Assembly: GCA_045645505.1 (NCBI GenBank)
Contig: JAZRIW010000002.1
Location: 135,740-199,739 of the forward strand
Source of the DNA: Fumia sp045645505
Lineage (GTDB): Bacteria > Bacillota > Clostridia > Oscillospirales > Ruminococcaceae
Reading direction: 5' to 3'
Length of the DNA: 64,000 bases
This document shows positions 42,519 through 52,074 of the stretch, one piece after another. The first letter of the stretch is position 1. Every line of letters starts with the position of its first letter. A program made the translations under genes and the position numbers. The notes beneath the pieces are model-generated. The model was not told the origin of the DNA and did no database searches. It saw only the letters and a list, made by a program, of their open reading frames with translations.

Positions 42519-44345
42519 ATGGGAAAAATTATTGGTATTGACTTGGGTACAACTAACTCATGTGTAGCAGTTATGGAAGGTGGAGAAGCAGTTGTTATTG
42601 CTAACCACGAGGGTGCAAGAACTACTCCTTCTGTAGTGGCATTTAAAGATGGCGAGAGAATGATAGGCCAGGTTGCAAAGCGTCAGGCTATCACAAACCC
42701 TGATCGTACAATCAGCTCTATCAAACGTCATATGGGTACTGATTATAAGGTGACAGTTGATGGAAAATCTTATAATCCTCAGGAAATTTCTGCAATGATT
42801 TTGCAGAAACTTAAATCTGATGCAGAAGCATATTTGGGCGAAAAGGTTACAGAAGCAGTTATTACAGTTCCTGCATATTTCACAGATGCACAGCGTCAGG
42901 CAACTAAAGACGCAGGTAAAATTGCAGGTCTTGATGTAAAACGTATCATCAATGAACCTACTGCTGCAGCTTTGGCATATGGTATGGATAAAGAGGGCGA
43001 CCAGAAGGTTATGGTTTATGACCTCGGTGGTGGTACCTTTGACGTATCTATTATCGAAATGGGTGAAGGTGTTCAGGAAGTTCTTGCAACTGCAGGTAAC
43101 AATCGCCTTGGCGGTGATGACTTTGACCAGTGCGTAATCAACTGGTTGGCAGATGAATTTAAAAAAGATCAGGGTATTGATTTAAGAAATGATAAAATGG
43201 CTATGCAACGTTTGAAAGAAGCAGCTGAAAAAGCTAAGATTGAGCTTTCCGGTGTAACTACTTCTCAGATTAATTTGCCGTTTATTACTGCTGATGCTAC
43301 AGGACCTAAACATCTTGATATGACTCTTACAAGAGCAAAATTCAATGAGCTTACTGCTGATTTGGTAGAAGCTACCATGGGACCTGTAAGACAGGCTTTG
43401 TCCGATGCAGGACTTTCTGCTTCTGACCTTAACAAGGTATTGTTAGTAGGTGGTTCTACAAGAATTATTGCTGTTCAGGAAGCAGTTGCAAAAGCTACAG
43501 GAAAAGAACCCTCCAAGAACTTAAACCCCGATGAATGTGTTGCAACAGGTGCAGCTATTCAGGGCGGTGTTTTAGGCGGAGAAGTAAAAGGACTTTTGCT
43601 TTTGGACGTTACTCCGTTGTCTTTAGGACTTGAAACTTTAGGCGGTGTATTTACAAAAATTATCGAAAGAAATACAACTATTCCTACTAAAAAATCACAA
43701 ATTTTCTCTACTGCCGCTGATGGCCAGACTTCAGTTGAAATTCATATTTTGCAGGGTGAAAGAGAATTCGCAAAAGACAACAAATCTCTTGGTATGTTCC
43801 ATCTGGATGGAATCCCTGCTGCTCCAAGAGGTGTACCTCAGATTGAAGTAACTTTTGATATTGATGCTAATGGTATTGTTCACGTTTCTGCTAAGGATTT
43901 GGGTACAGGAAAAGAACAGGATATTACTATTACATCTTCTACAAATATGAGCAAGGAAGATATTGATAAGGCAGTTAAGGAAGCTGAAGCTTTTGCAGCT
44001 GAAGATAAAAAAGCTCGTGAAAATGTTGATATCAGAAATGCGGCTGACCAGATGGTATTCCAGTCAGAAAAGACATTAGGTGAAATCGGCGATAAGATTG
44101 ACGAAGCTGAAAAAACTGATTTGCAGGCAAAAATTGATGCTTTGAGAGAATCATTAAAAGGTACTGATATTGAAGATATTAAAGCAAAACAAGAAGATTT
44201 GCAGAAAGTTTTCTATGCAGTTTCCGAAAAGCTTTATAAAGCACAGGCACAGGCAGGGGCAGGAGCAGCTCCTGATATGGGTACTGATAATTCTGACCCC
44301 AATGTTGTTGATGCAGATTTTAAAGAGGTTGACGATAACAAATAA
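42519..44345 (+). CDS. dnaK: Molecular chaperone DnaK (Hsp70)
   Basis: DnaK binds exposed hydrophobic peptides in an ATP-dependent cycle. The 608-residue protein starts I-G-I-D-L-G-T-T-N-S-C-V-A. It contains D-L-G-G-G-T-F-D-V-S and L-V-G-G-S-T-R-I, a substrate-binding domain from about residue 365, and a helical lid ending in an Ala/Gly-rich tail. The short N-terminal ATPase lobe typical of Gram-positive DnaK is present. AGGAGG precedes ATG. CIRCE-controlled. Confidence 0.98.
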   Translation: MGKIIGIDLGTTNSCVAVMEGGEAVVIANHEGARTTPSVVAFKDGERMIGQVAKRQAITNPDRTISSIKRHMGTDYKVTVDGKSYNPQEISAMILQKLKSDAEAYLGEKVTEAVITVPAYFTDAQRQATKDAGKIAGLDVKRIINEPTAAALAYGMDKEGDQKVMVYDLGGGTFDVSIIEMGEGVQEVLATAGNNRLGGDDFDQCVINWLADEFKKDQGIDLRNDKMAMQRLKEAAEKAKIELSGVTTSQINLPFITADATGPKHLDMTLTRAKFNELTADLVEATMGPVRQALSDAGLSASDLNKVLLVGGSTRIIAVQEAVAKATGKEPSKNLNPDECVATGAAIQGGVLGGEVKGLLLLDVTPLSLGLETLGGVFTKIIERNTTIPTKKSQIFSTAADGQTSVEIHILQGEREFAKDNKSLGMFHLDGIPAAPRGVPQIEVTFDIDANGIVHVSAKDLGTGKEQDITITSSTNMSKEDIDKAVKEAEAFAAEDKKARENVDIRNAADQMVFQSEKTLGEIGDKIDEAEKTDLQAKIDALRESLKGTDIEDIKAKQEDLQKVFYAVSEKLYKAQAQAGAGAAPDMGTDNSDPNVVDADFKEVDDNK

Positions 44346-44370
44346 TTTTATTATAATGAGTAATGCGTTA

Positions 44371-44395
44371 TGGGCGGACTCGTAAAGTCTGCCCA
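44371..44395 (+). other. Intercistronic hairpin between dnaK and dnaJ
   Basis: TGGGC-G-GACT pairs with AGTC-T-GCCCA around CGTAA. No T run follows, so it is not an efficient terminator. It may protect the dnaK mRNA end or tune dnaJ expression. Confidence 0.5.
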
Positions 44396-44430
44396 CAACA
44401 TTATTTTCTGTATCAAGGGAGGTATAGCCA

Positions 44431-45591
44431 TTGGCTGACAAAAGGGATTATTATGAAGTGCTCGGTTTGCAAAAAGGTTGTTCCGATGAAGAACTGAAAA
44501 AAGCATACCGTAAAATGGCAAAAAAGTATCACCCTGACTTGCACCCTGATGATAAGCAGGCAGAAGCTAATTTTAAAGAAGTGAATGAAGCTTATGAGGT
44601 TTTATCCGATTCACAGAAACGTTCACGTTACGACCAGTTTGGTCATGCAGGTGTCGATCCTTCATTTGGTGGAGGAGCAGGCGGTGCCTATGGAAGTGGT
44701 GGATTTGGATTTGATATGGGAGATATCGGAGATATTTTTGAAGGATTTTTTGGTGGAGGATTTGGTGGTTCTTCAAGACGACAAAATCCCAATGCACCGC
44801 GAAGAGGTTCCGATATACGAATTCAGGTTGCAATTTCATTCTTTGAAGCTTGTAAAGGTGTAAAAAAGACTGTATCTATAAATCGCTCGGAAACTTGTCA
44901 TAGCTGTCATGGTACGGGTGCTGAAAATGGTACTGCGCAAAAGACTTGTCCTGATTGTAGCGGAACAGGTCAGGTAAGATACCAGCAGCGTACACCATTT
45001 GGTGTGATAAGCAGTCAACGTCCTTGTGACAGATGTCAAGGTAAGGGCAAAATTATAGAAAAGGTATGTAATAACTGTAAAGGACAGGGCTCTGTAAATA
45101 ATCTTAAAAAGGTTGAGGTACAGATTCCTGCGGGAATAGATGATGGTCAGACTTTATCGGTACGTGGTCAGGGAAATGCCGGCGTTAATGGAGGACCAAA
45201 CGGAGATTTACTTGTACTTATTGCTGTAAGACCTGATCCTATCTTTAAGCGTAAAGGATATGATATATATTGTGAAATGCCGATAAGTTATTATCAGGCA
45301 GTAACAGGTGATGAGCTTACTGTGCCTACAATTGATGGAAATGTAAGTTATGATTTGCCTGAGGGTACACAACCCGGAACAACTTTCAGACTCCGCGGAA
45401 AAGGTGTTCAACGCTTAAACGGACGTGGAAGAGGAGATCAGTTTGTAACTGTTACAATTGATGTTCCTAAAAATCTTTCCAAAGTGCAAAAAGAAAAACT
45501 TTTAAGTTTTGAAGAATCTTTAGGTGAAAAACAAACACAAAAGAAAAAATCTTTTGCCGAAAAGATAAAAGAAAAATTTGATAATATTTAA
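44431..45591 (+). CDS. dnaJ: Chaperone protein DnaJ (Hsp40)
   Basis: DnaJ delivers substrates to DnaK and stimulates its ATPase. The 386-residue type I protein has a J domain with K-K-Y-H-P-D-L, a Gly/Phe-rich region, and four zinc-finger repeats (C-H-S-C-H-G-T-G, C-P-D-C-S-G-T-G, C-D-R-C-Q-G-K-G, C-N-N-C-K-G-Q-G). Two C-terminal substrate-binding domains follow. The start is TTG at 44431 after GGGAGG. It is the last gene of the HrcA operon. Confidence 0.97.
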   Translation: MADKRDYYEVLGLQKGCSDEELKKAYRKMAKKYHPDLHPDDKQAEANFKEVNEAYEVLSDSQKRSRYDQFGHAGVDPSFGGGAGGAYGSGGFGFDMGDIGDIFEGFFGGGFGGSSRRQNPNAPRRGSDIRIQVAISFFEACKGVKKTVSINRSETCHSCHGTGAENGTAQKTCPDCSGTGQVRYQQRTPFGVISSQRPCDRCQGKGKIIEKVCNNCKGQGSVNNLKKVEVQIPAGIDDGQTLSVRGQGNAGVNGGPNGDLLVLIAVRPDPIFKRKGYDIYCEMPISYYQAVTGDELTVPTIDGNVSYDLPEGTQPGTTFRLRGKGVQRLNGRGRGDQFVTVTIDVPKNLSKVQKEKLLSFEESLGEKQTQKKKSFAEKIKEKFDNI

Positions 45592-45624
45592 AAAAGAGTG
45601 GTCAAAGACCACTCTTTTTTTATA
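45590..45624 (+). terminator. Bidirectional terminator after dnaJ
   Basis: AAAAAGAGTGGTC / GACCACTCTTTTT around AAA, between two convergent genes. Confidence 0.9.
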
Positions 45625-46342
45625 GTTTTGAAAGAATAATATCTGCTAATTCTTTTGACTTATCAAGGACTCCGTGAGGGTGATGCCCCTGGAAGTTTCT
45701 CGGTATTACTGTTAAAAGTTCAGGTGTGTCTGAATAAGCATCTTCAAGTAATTTTCCATTTTGATCATAATCGACAGTCATATCCTCTGTGCCGTAAAGC
45801 ATAATAACAGGGAAACGATGTTTAATCAAAATCGGAACGCGGTTAATAGGATTTTCTTCAAGCATAAAGAGGTCTGATCTTTTTACTCCGGGATAAGCCA
45901 CTTTAAATTCCTTGTTCCAGTAGCTTTCATATTTATGATATCTGCCGGGGAAATCAAGAAAATTTAAAACCGGTGCATCAATCATTAAAGCAGCTACGTA
46001 TTGAGGGTAGTATGAGGCAAAATTAACTGCCTGTGCACCTCCACAACTCATACCGACCAATATACATTCAGGTTCGAGGGAATATTCTTTTAAAACAAAC
46101 TCTATAAATCTCGCTTTTCTGTCACAGTCACTTCTATTTGCAAGTCTTGTTTTATTTATTATATGTACAAGATGAAAACCTCTGCTTAAAAGTTCTATTT
46201 CAAGTTCTGGAAAAGCGTTCCAGTATTCTGTTTTGAATACTATCTTTTTATTGGGTGTAGTATTTGGAATAACAACATATCCGTCTGTGCCTTCAAATGC
46301 TATTTTTTCGCACTTGAATCCGTAAAATAATTCTTTTTCCAC
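45620..46342 (-). CDS. Alpha/beta hydrolase family protein
   Basis: The 240-residue protein has the nucleophile elbow G-M-S-C-G-G, where Ser is the nucleophile, an acid residue region L-Y-G-T-E-D-M-T-V-D and the C-terminal histidine in G-H-H-P-H-G. This supports a serine esterase or peptidase-like hydrolase of unknown substrate. The start is probably GTG at 46342, spaced from GAAAGGA; an upstream TTG at 46360 lies before that site. No signal peptide. It stands alone. Confidence 0.78.
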   Translation of the reverse strand: MEKELFYGFKCEKIAFEGTDGYVVIPNTTPNKKIVFKTEYWNAFPELEIELLSRGFHLVHIINKTRLANRSDCDRKARFIEFVLKEYSLEPECILVGMSCGGAQAVNFASYYPQYVAALMIDAPVLNFLDFPGRYHKYESYWNKEFKVAYPGVKRSDLFMLEENPINRVPILIKHRFPVIMLYGTEDMTVDYDQNGKLLEDAYSDTPELLTVIPRNFQGHHPHGVLDKSKELADIILSKL

Positions 46343-46474
46343 GATGTTTTGTCCTTTCAAAATAAGATGTATAATAATTATACTTTAATTTAGATTGTTT
46401 TTCAAGGCTTTTTAATCACATAAAGCTTTTATCTATCATACTATAAAGTATTCCTACCTACGGGAGGTCAATTT

Positions 46475-47374
46475 ATGAGTACAGGTAAAATATATCTCAT
46501 TGCAGGCGGTGATATGCGTTATGTATCGCTTTCGGGACTTTGTGCTGAAAAAAATAAAGTTTATCTTTTGGGAGCCGATTTGAAAGATGGTATTCCGCCT
46601 GAAGTTAATCTGCTTAATAATTTGAGTGAATTAAAAGAGCAACCGGATTATGTTGTTTTGCCGATGCCTATTACAACTGATGGCGTTACTTTATATACTC
46701 CACTTTCTGAAAAGGAGAAAATAAAGCTTAAATATATTTTTGATTTATGTCATCGTAATACGCTGGTATTTGGAGGCAAAATTACATCACAGCAGAAAGA
46801 GGAACTAAAAAACAGAAAAATTAAATTTGTAGATTATATTTTGCGTGAAGAATTTGCTATTATGAATGCTGTGCCGACTGCCGAAGGGGCTTTGGGAATA
46901 GTTTTAAATGAAATACCTACTGTTATTATGGGGAGAAAGGTTTTAATTATAGGCTATGGCCGTATTGCTAAAATTCTTTTGAAATATTTTAAGGCATTAG
47001 ATGCAATTGTGAGTGTTACAGCCAGAAAATATAAGGATTTGGTATGGGCTGAAATTTACGGTGCTGATACTTTTCTTTTAGAAAATCTTAAGGGGAATAT
47101 AGGGGAATATGATGTTATTATCAATACTGTTCCTGCTATGGTTTTAGGAGAAAATGAGCTTCAGAAAACAAAAAAAGACTGTTTTATACTTGATTTGGCA
47201 TCTTCACCCGGAGGAGTTGACTTTCCTGTTGCTGAAGAACTTATGAGAAAAACTGTCTGGGCTCTTTCCCTCCCCGGAAAAACCGCTCCGTTAACAGCAG
47301 CTTCGGTGCTTGAAAGAACGCTTTGCAACTGTGTTCTTGAGTACGAAAGAGGTGAGCTAACTGAAGAAAATTAA
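46475..47374 (+). CDS. dpaA: Dipicolinate synthase subunit A
   Basis: DpaA and DpaB convert dihydrodipicolinate to dipicolinic acid, the main small molecule of the spore core. The 299-residue protein begins with Y-L-I-A-G-G-D-M-R-Y and has V-V-L-P-M-P-I-T-T-D-G, followed by a Rossmann NAD(P)-binding domain (V-L-I-I-G-Y-G-R-I-A-K-I-L). GGGAGG precedes ATG. Its 3' end overlaps the likely start of dpaB. Strong indicator of sporulation capacity. Confidence 0.93.
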   Translation: MSTGKIYLIAGGDMRYVSLSGLCAEKNKVYLLGADLKDGIPPEVNLLNNLSELKEQPDYVVLPMPITTDGVTLYTPLSEKEKIKLKYIFDLCHRNTLVFGGKITSQQKEELKNRKIKFVDYILREEFAIMNAVPTAEGALGIVLNEIPTVIMGRKVLIIGYGRIAKILLKYFKALDAIVSVTARKYKDLVWAEIYGADTFLLENLKGNIGEYDVIINTVPAMVLGENELQKTKKDCFILDLASSPGGVDFPVAEELMRKTVWALSLPGKTAPLTAASVLERTLCNCVLEYERGELTEEN

Positions 47375-47945
47375 ATTGGGGTTTGCACTTTGCGGCTCGT
47401 TTTGTACTTTTGATAAAGTTTTAAAGATAATGGAAGAATGTAAGTCTTTGGGGTATGATATAATTCCTATTATGTCTCAGAATGCTTACACCACTGATAC
47501 GCGATTTGGAAAAGCAGAGGATTTTATATCACGGATAGAAGAAATTTGTGAAAAAAAGATAATATATCAGATAAAGGACGCAGAACCTATTGGCCCTACC
47601 AATATGACAGATATTATGCTTGTAGCACCATGTACCGGTAATACTTTGGCTAAACTTTCTAATTCTATTGTAGATACAGGGGTAACAATGGCGGTGAAAA
47701 GTCATTTGAGAAATAATAAACCGGTTGTTATAGCTGTTTCTACCAATGATGCGTTAAGCGGGAGTGGTAAAAATATCGGTACACTTTTAAATATGAGAAA
47801 TTTTTATTTTGTTCCTATGTGTCAGGACGATTATTTTAAAAAACCTACTTCGGTGGTTGCGGATTTTTCACTTATTCCAAAAACTCTGGAGAATGCACTT
47901 AATGGTGTTCAGATTCAGCCTATTTTAACCCCGTTTTTCCGATAA
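47361..47945 (+). CDS. dpaB: Dipicolinate synthase subunit B (probable CTG start)
   Basis: DpaB is the flavoprotein-like partner of DpaA. The conserved core G-F-A-L-C-G-S-F-C-T-F and the flavin-type segment A-P-C-T-G-N-T-L-A-K-L are present. No ATG or GTG is available upstream: an in-frame TAA lies at 47358-47360, directly followed by CTG. That CTG is 5 bases after AGGTGA and would give K-K-I-K-L-G-F-A-L-C, matching family N-termini. The next candidate, TTG at 47376, is about 20 bases from the ribosome binding site and would cut into the first beta strand. The start therefore needs proof. Confidence 0.88.
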   Translation: MKKIKLGFALCGSFCTFDKVLKIMEECKSLGYDIIPIMSQNAYTTDTRFGKAEDFISRIEEICEKKIIYQIKDAEPIGPTNMTDIMLVAPCTGNTLAKLSNSIVDTGVTMAVKSHLRNNKPVVIAVSTNDALSGSGKNIGTLLNMRNFYFVPMCQDDYFKKPTSVVADFSLIPKTLENALNGVQIQPILTPFFR

Positions 47946-47955
47946 GACGGGGTTA

Positions 47956-47984
47956 TTGCTAATTTTGATATTTTTTTGTATAAT
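47956..47984 (+). promoter_or_regulatory. Promoter of the PflX-like gene
   Basis: TTGCTA (47956-47961) and TATAAT (47979-47984) are 17 bases apart. A hairpin AACCCCGT / ACGGGGTT spans the end of dpaB (about 47926-47954) and may terminate the dpa transcript. Confidence 0.6.
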
Positions 47985-48000
47985 ATGGTAGGGTGTTGTT

Positions 48001-48897
48001 ATGGACAAGTTTTTAAAAAGTTGCAGTTTATGCCCGAGAGATTGTAAGGTTAACAGAAGTAATGGCGAAAAAGGGTTTTGCAATGCAGGTGTAACCGTTA
48101 AAGCATCAAGGGCGGCACTTCACTTTTGGGAAGAACCTTGTATTTCCGGTGAAAGAGGTTCGGGGACAGTGTTTTTTTCCTATTGTGGATTAAAATGCGT
48201 ATATTGTCAGAATTTTAAAATAAGCAGAGGGGATTTCGGTAAGGAAATTACAATAGAAAGACTTGCTGAAATTTTTTTAGAACTTCAGCAGAAGGGTGCT
48301 CATAATATAAATTTAGTAAGTCCTACGCACTATGTTTTACAGATTATAAGAGCGATTGAAATAGCAAAGAAAAATGGACTTTATATCCCTGTTGTCTATA
48401 ATACAAGCGGATATGAGAAAAAAGATATTATAAAAATGCTTTCAGAGTATGTGGATATTTACCTTACCGATTTTAAGTATTTAAGTCCTGAACTTTCAAA
48501 AAAGTATTCTGTTGCGGAGGATTATCCCATTTATGCAAAAGAAGCACTTGAAGAAATGGTTTCGCAGGTGAAACAAGCTTCTTTTGATGAAGATGGTATG
48601 ATGAAAAAAGGGGTAATTGTCAGACATTTGATGTTGCCGGGTAATTTTGAAGATTCAAAAAATATCATCAAATATTTATACGAAAATTATCAAAACAGAA
48701 TTTTTTACAGTCTTATGAATCAGTACACACCTTTGGTGGGTGATAAATATCCCGAATTAAACAGAAAAATAACTTCGGATGAATATAATAAGCTTATTGA
48801 TTATGCGATTGATCTGGGAATAGAAAACGGATTTATCCAAGAGGAAGGAACAGCAAAAGAAAGTTTTATACCGTCTTTTGATAATGAAGGAATATAA
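48001..48897 (+). CDS. Radical SAM protein, PflX-like (COG1313)
   Basis: The 298-residue protein has the radical SAM motif C-G-L-K-C-V-Y-C-Q-N. Before it lies a Cys-rich N-terminus (C-S-L-C-P-R-D-C-K ... G-F-C-N) that may bind a further cluster. The family is related to pyruvate formate-lyase activating enzymes but acts on unknown substrates. It has its own promoter and is followed 12 bases later by an ABC exporter. No glycyl radical enzyme gene lies nearby, so function is not assigned beyond class. Confidence 0.85.
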   Translation: MDKFLKSCSLCPRDCKVNRSNGEKGFCNAGVTVKASRAALHFWEEPCISGERGSGTVFFSYCGLKCVYCQNFKISRGDFGKEITIERLAEIFLELQQKGAHNINLVSPTHYVLQIIRAIEIAKKNGLYIPVVYNTSGYEKKDIIKMLSEYVDIYLTDFKYLSPELSKKYSVAEDYPIYAKEALEEMVSQVKQASFDEDGMMKKGVIVRHLMLPGNFEDSKNIIKYLYENYQNRIFYSLMNQYTPLVGDKYPELNRKITSDEYNKLIDYAIDLGIENGFIQEEGTAKESFIPSFDNEGI

Positions 48898-48909
48898 GGA
48901 GTAACTGAG

Positions 48910-50628
48910 ATGATTAAACGATTTATGGGTTATTATAAACCACATTTAAAATTATTTTTGGCAGATATGTTTTGCGCCTTGATTGTGGCTGTCGCAGACC
49001 TTTTTTATCCTGTTATTGCAAAAAATATGATTAATGATTATGTCCCGAATAAAAATGTAAGACTTTTACTTATCTGGGGGATAGTTTTACTTTTTATTTA
49101 TATTATGAAAGCGCTGCTTAATTATTTTATTCAGTATTATGGTCATATTGTCGGTGTGCGTATCCAAGCGGATATGCGCAGAGATATATTTAAAAGGCTT
49201 CAGAAACTTCCGCTTTCTTTTTTTGACGAAAATAAAACGGGTACAATTATGTCGAGAATCATTAATGATTTAATGGATATTTCGGAACTTGCTCATCATG
49301 GTCCGGAGGATTTATTCTTGTCCATTGTACTGCTTGGCGGTTCATTTGTGATGCTTTCATTTATTAATCTTAAACTTACTTTGATAACATTTATGCTTTT
49401 GCCCATTATAGTCTTTTTTACCGTTAAAATGAGAAAAAATATGCACGATGCATTTTTAAAAACAAGAGAAAAAATTGGCGAAATCAATGCAAGTTTAGAA
49501 AACTCTATTGCAGGAATCAGGGTTTCAAGGGCATATAATTGCAGTGAACATGAGGAGAAAAAATTTAAAGGCTATAACGATGCTTTTCAGGTTGCACGTG
49601 CATCAGCTTACAAGGTTATGGGTGTGTTTTTCTCGGGAATGTCGTTTTTTATGGATTTTTTATACCTTATTGTACTTGTAGTGGGTGGTCTCTTTTTCTA
49701 TTATGGAAAAATCGATGTTGGAGAATTTGCAGCATACCTTTTATATATCAATATGTTTTTAAATCCGGTAAGACGGTTAGTAGGATTTTTCGAGCAGTTT
49801 CAGAATGGTATGACGGGTTTTAAACGTTTCGAGGATATTATGAACGAAAATGAGGAACCTGAAAATGAAAATGCGATTGAAGTTGATAAGCTTGAAGGTA
49901 TCATTGATTTTGAAAATGTAAACTTCAGTTATTCAAAAGATAAAGAAAAGCTTGTTGTAGAAAATCTTTCTATGCATATTGAAAAAGGTAAAAAAGTAGC
50001 ACTTGTAGGACCGTCAGGTGGTGGCAAAACTACACTTTGCCATTTAATTTTAAGATTTTATGAGATAGATGGTGGAAAAATTTCTATAGATAATTATGAT
50101 ATTACTGAACTTTCAAGAAATTCTCTCAGAAAAAATATCGGTATCGTTACGCAGGAAGTTTTTCTTTTTACAGGTACAATCAAAGAAAATATAGCTTATG
50201 GAAATCTTGATGCAACCGATGAAGAAATTATAGAGGCTGCCAAAAAAGCTAATATCCACGATTTTATTATTAAAACCGAAAATGGCTATGATACTTATGT
50301 CGGTGAGCGTGGAGTTAAACTTTCTGGTGGCCAGAAACAGAGAATTTCAATTGCGAGAGCTTTCCTTAAAAATCCGCCTGTTTTAATTCTTGACGAGGCG
50401 ACATCTGCTCTTGATAATGCGACAGAAATACTTATTCAGAAATCTCTGGAAGAACTTTCTGCCGGCAGAACTTTAATTGTTGTGGCACACAGACTTTCCA
50501 CTATTAAGAATGCAGATGAGATTATCGTTATTACCGATAAAGGAATAGAAGAACGTGGAAATCATAAAGAACTTATTGAAAAAGATGGTATTTATGCCGA
50601 ACTTTATAAATATCAGTTTAAAAATTAG
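48910..50628 (+). CDS. ABC transporter, fused permease and ATPase
   Basis: The 572-residue half-transporter has six transmembrane helices (about 1-300) and a nucleotide-binding domain with Walker A G-P-S-G-G-G-K-T-T, signature L-S-G-G-Q-K-Q-R, Walker B P-V-L-I-L-D-E-A-T-S-A-L-D. It is of the MsbA/exporter type and probably works as a homodimer. Substrate is unknown. It lies between two radical SAM genes and likely shares their transcript. Confidence 0.9.
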   Translation: MIKRFMGYYKPHLKLFLADMFCALIVAVADLFYPVIAKNMINDYVPNKNVRLLLIWGIVLLFIYIMKALLNYFIQYYGHIVGVRIQADMRRDIFKRLQKLPLSFFDENKTGTIMSRIINDLMDISELAHHGPEDLFLSIVLLGGSFVMLSFINLKLTLITFMLLPIIVFFTVKMRKNMHDAFLKTREKIGEINASLENSIAGIRVSRAYNCSEHEEKKFKGYNDAFQVARASAYKVMGVFFSGMSFFMDFLYLIVLVVGGLFFYYGKIDVGEFAAYLLYINMFLNPVRRLVGFFEQFQNGMTGFKRFEDIMNENEEPENENAIEVDKLEGIIDFENVNFSYSKDKEKLVVENLSMHIEKGKKVALVGPSGGGKTTLCHLILRFYEIDGGKISIDNYDITELSRNSLRKNIGIVTQEVFLFTGTIKENIAYGNLDATDEEIIEAAKKANIHDFIIKTENGYDTYVGERGVKLSGGQKQRISIARAFLKNPPVLILDEATSALDNATEILIQKSLEELSAGRTLIVVAHRLSTIKNADEIIVITDKGIEERGNHKELIEKDGIYAELYKYQFKN

Positions 50629-50636
50629 AGGGAAAT

Positions 50637-51584
50637 ATGAAAGATAAAAATCCTTTTGAGAAAAGTCTTGCTAATAAGCGTTACTACACTTGGGACTATC
50701 ATTTAAAAGAAAAATTTGGCGGCAAGGTATTTAAAGTATCTCTTGACGCCGGTTTTTCCTGCCCTAATATTGATGGGAGTAAAGGGGTGGGAGGATGTAC
50801 TTATTGTGCTTATTCTTTTAAAAGGCAGACTCCTGACGATTTACTTATACAGTTTAAAAATGGTATAGACGCACTTCATAAAAAATGGCCAGATGCCGAT
50901 AAATATATCCCATATTTTCAGGTTAATACCAATACTTACGCACCTCTTTCTGAACTTAAAGCAAAATATGAAACTGTTTTGTCACAAGAGGGGGTAGTAG
51001 GCTTAAGTATTGCTACAAGGGCTGATGCACTTCCCGATGACGTTTTGGACTATCTCGGTGAACTTAATAAGAAAACTTACCTTATTGTGGAATTAGGTCT
51101 TCAGACTATTCATGATGTTACTGCCCAAAAGATAAATCGCGGACATAAATTTGAGTGTTTTTTAGAAGGTGTTAAAAAACTTAACGACAGAAATATCCCT
51201 GTTTGTGTTCACATTATAAATGGCTTACCGGGTGAAAGTTATGATATGATGATTGAAACAATAAGGGAAATATCCAAGCTTAATATTCACTGCATTAAAA
51301 TTCATCTGTTGCATATTATTAAAGGAACAAAGATGGCGGAGGAATTTTTAAGAGGTGAATTCAAGGAAATGACACTCCCTGATTATGTTAAAACAGTTTG
51401 TGATCAGCTTGAACTTCTGTCACCTGATGTTGTGGTACAAAGGGTAACGGGTGACGGACTTAAAGATAGTCTTATAGCGCCATTATGGAGCCTTAAAAAG
51501 TTTGTCGTTATGAATGAAATAGATAAAGAACTTAAAAGAAGAGATAGTTATCAGGGAAAATATTATGGAATACAAAAACCGTAA
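50637..51584 (+). CDS. TIGR01212 family radical SAM protein
   Basis: The 315-residue protein matches the YtqA/TIGR01212 family: R-Y-Y-T-W-D-Y-H-L-K near the start, the cluster region C-P-N-I-D-G ... G-G-C-T-Y-C, and L-G-L-Q-T-I-H-D. Members resemble the radical SAM half of Elp3-like proteins and are proposed to act on RNA, without proof. Its last 20 bases overlap the start of the downstream transposase-like gene. Confidence 0.88.
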   Translation: MKDKNPFEKSLANKRYYTWDYHLKEKFGGKVFKVSLDAGFSCPNIDGSKGVGGCTYCAYSFKRQTPDDLLIQFKNGIDALHKKWPDADKYIPYFQVNTNTYAPLSELKAKYETVLSQEGVVGLSIATRADALPDDVLDYLGELNKKTYLIVELGLQTIHDVTAQKINRGHKFECFLEGVKKLNDRNIPVCVHIINGLPGESYDMMIETIREISKLNIHCIKIHLLHIIKGTKMAEEFLRGEFKEMTLPDYVKTVCDQLELLSPDVVVQRVTGDGLKDSLIAPLWSLKKFVVMNEIDKELKRRDSYQGKYYGIQKP

Positions 51585-52074
51585 AAATCCAAGGTTAAAT
51601 GATTACGATTATTCTCAAAACGGGTGTTATTTTGTAACGATATGTACAAAAGACAGGCAGAGGATTTTTTGTAATATCGTAGGGCGTGACGACCTCGGCA
51701 CGCCGAATTATATTATACAATTAACCTCAAATGGAGAAATCGCAGATAGATATATAAAATCAATACTAAAACATTACAAAAATGTTTTGGTGCACAAATA
51801 CGTTATTATGTCCGACCATATTCATATATTATTATCATTGACAAATGATGAATGTTGTGAGAAAAATTCAAATGGCGTGCCGGGGTCGTCACGCCCTACG
51901 GATCTATCTCAAATAATAGGTGTATTAAAACGATTGATAAATAAAGAAATAGGTAAAAATGTTTTTCAGGCATCTTTCAATGATCACATCATCCGCAATG
52001 AGGAAGATTATATAACAAGATGCAATTACATTGAAAATAATCCGTTAAAATATGTGGTTATAAATGATTTATAG
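51565..52074 (+). CDS. REP-associated tyrosine transposase (RAYT, IS200-like)
   Basis: The 169-residue protein is a Y1/HUH transposase relative: F-V-T-I-C-T-K-D near the N-terminus, metal-binding H-I-H at 85-87 in M-S-D-H-I-H-I-L-L, and the helix with candidate nucleophile Tyr (E-D-Y-I-T-R-C-N-Y-I-E-N-N-P, 147-160). RAYTs are domesticated single-copy enzymes that cut at GTAG-flanked REP hairpins. Two inverted copies of one such hairpin lie inside this coding sequence in frame (residues about 39-47 and 104-112), and a third lies just after the stop. AGGGA precedes the ATG. Confidence 0.9.
   Translation: MEYKNRKNPRLNDYDYSQNGCYFVTICTKDRQRIFCNIVGRDDLGTPNYIIQLTSNGEIADRYIKSILKHYKNVLVHKYVIMSDHIHILLSLTNDECCEKNSNGVPGSSRPTDLSQIIGVLKRLINKEIGKNVFQASFNDHIIRNEEDYITRCNYIENNPLKYVVINDL
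51679..51705 (+). repeat. REP hairpin copy 1, inside the RAYT gene
   Basis: The unit starts C-GTAG and continues with GGCGTG / CACGCC, a 6-bp stem around ACGACCTCGG. Compared with copy 2 on the opposite strand, 26 of 27 bases match. It encodes V-G-R-D-D-L-G-T-P in frame. Confidence 0.85.
51874..51900 (-). repeat. REP hairpin copy 2, inverted, inside the RAYT gene
   Basis: On the minus strand this reads as copy 1 with a single base change in the loop (CCC for CTC). On the coding strand it gives G-V-P-G-S-S-R-P-T in frame. GTAG is at its minus-strand 5' foot. Confidence 0.85.
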
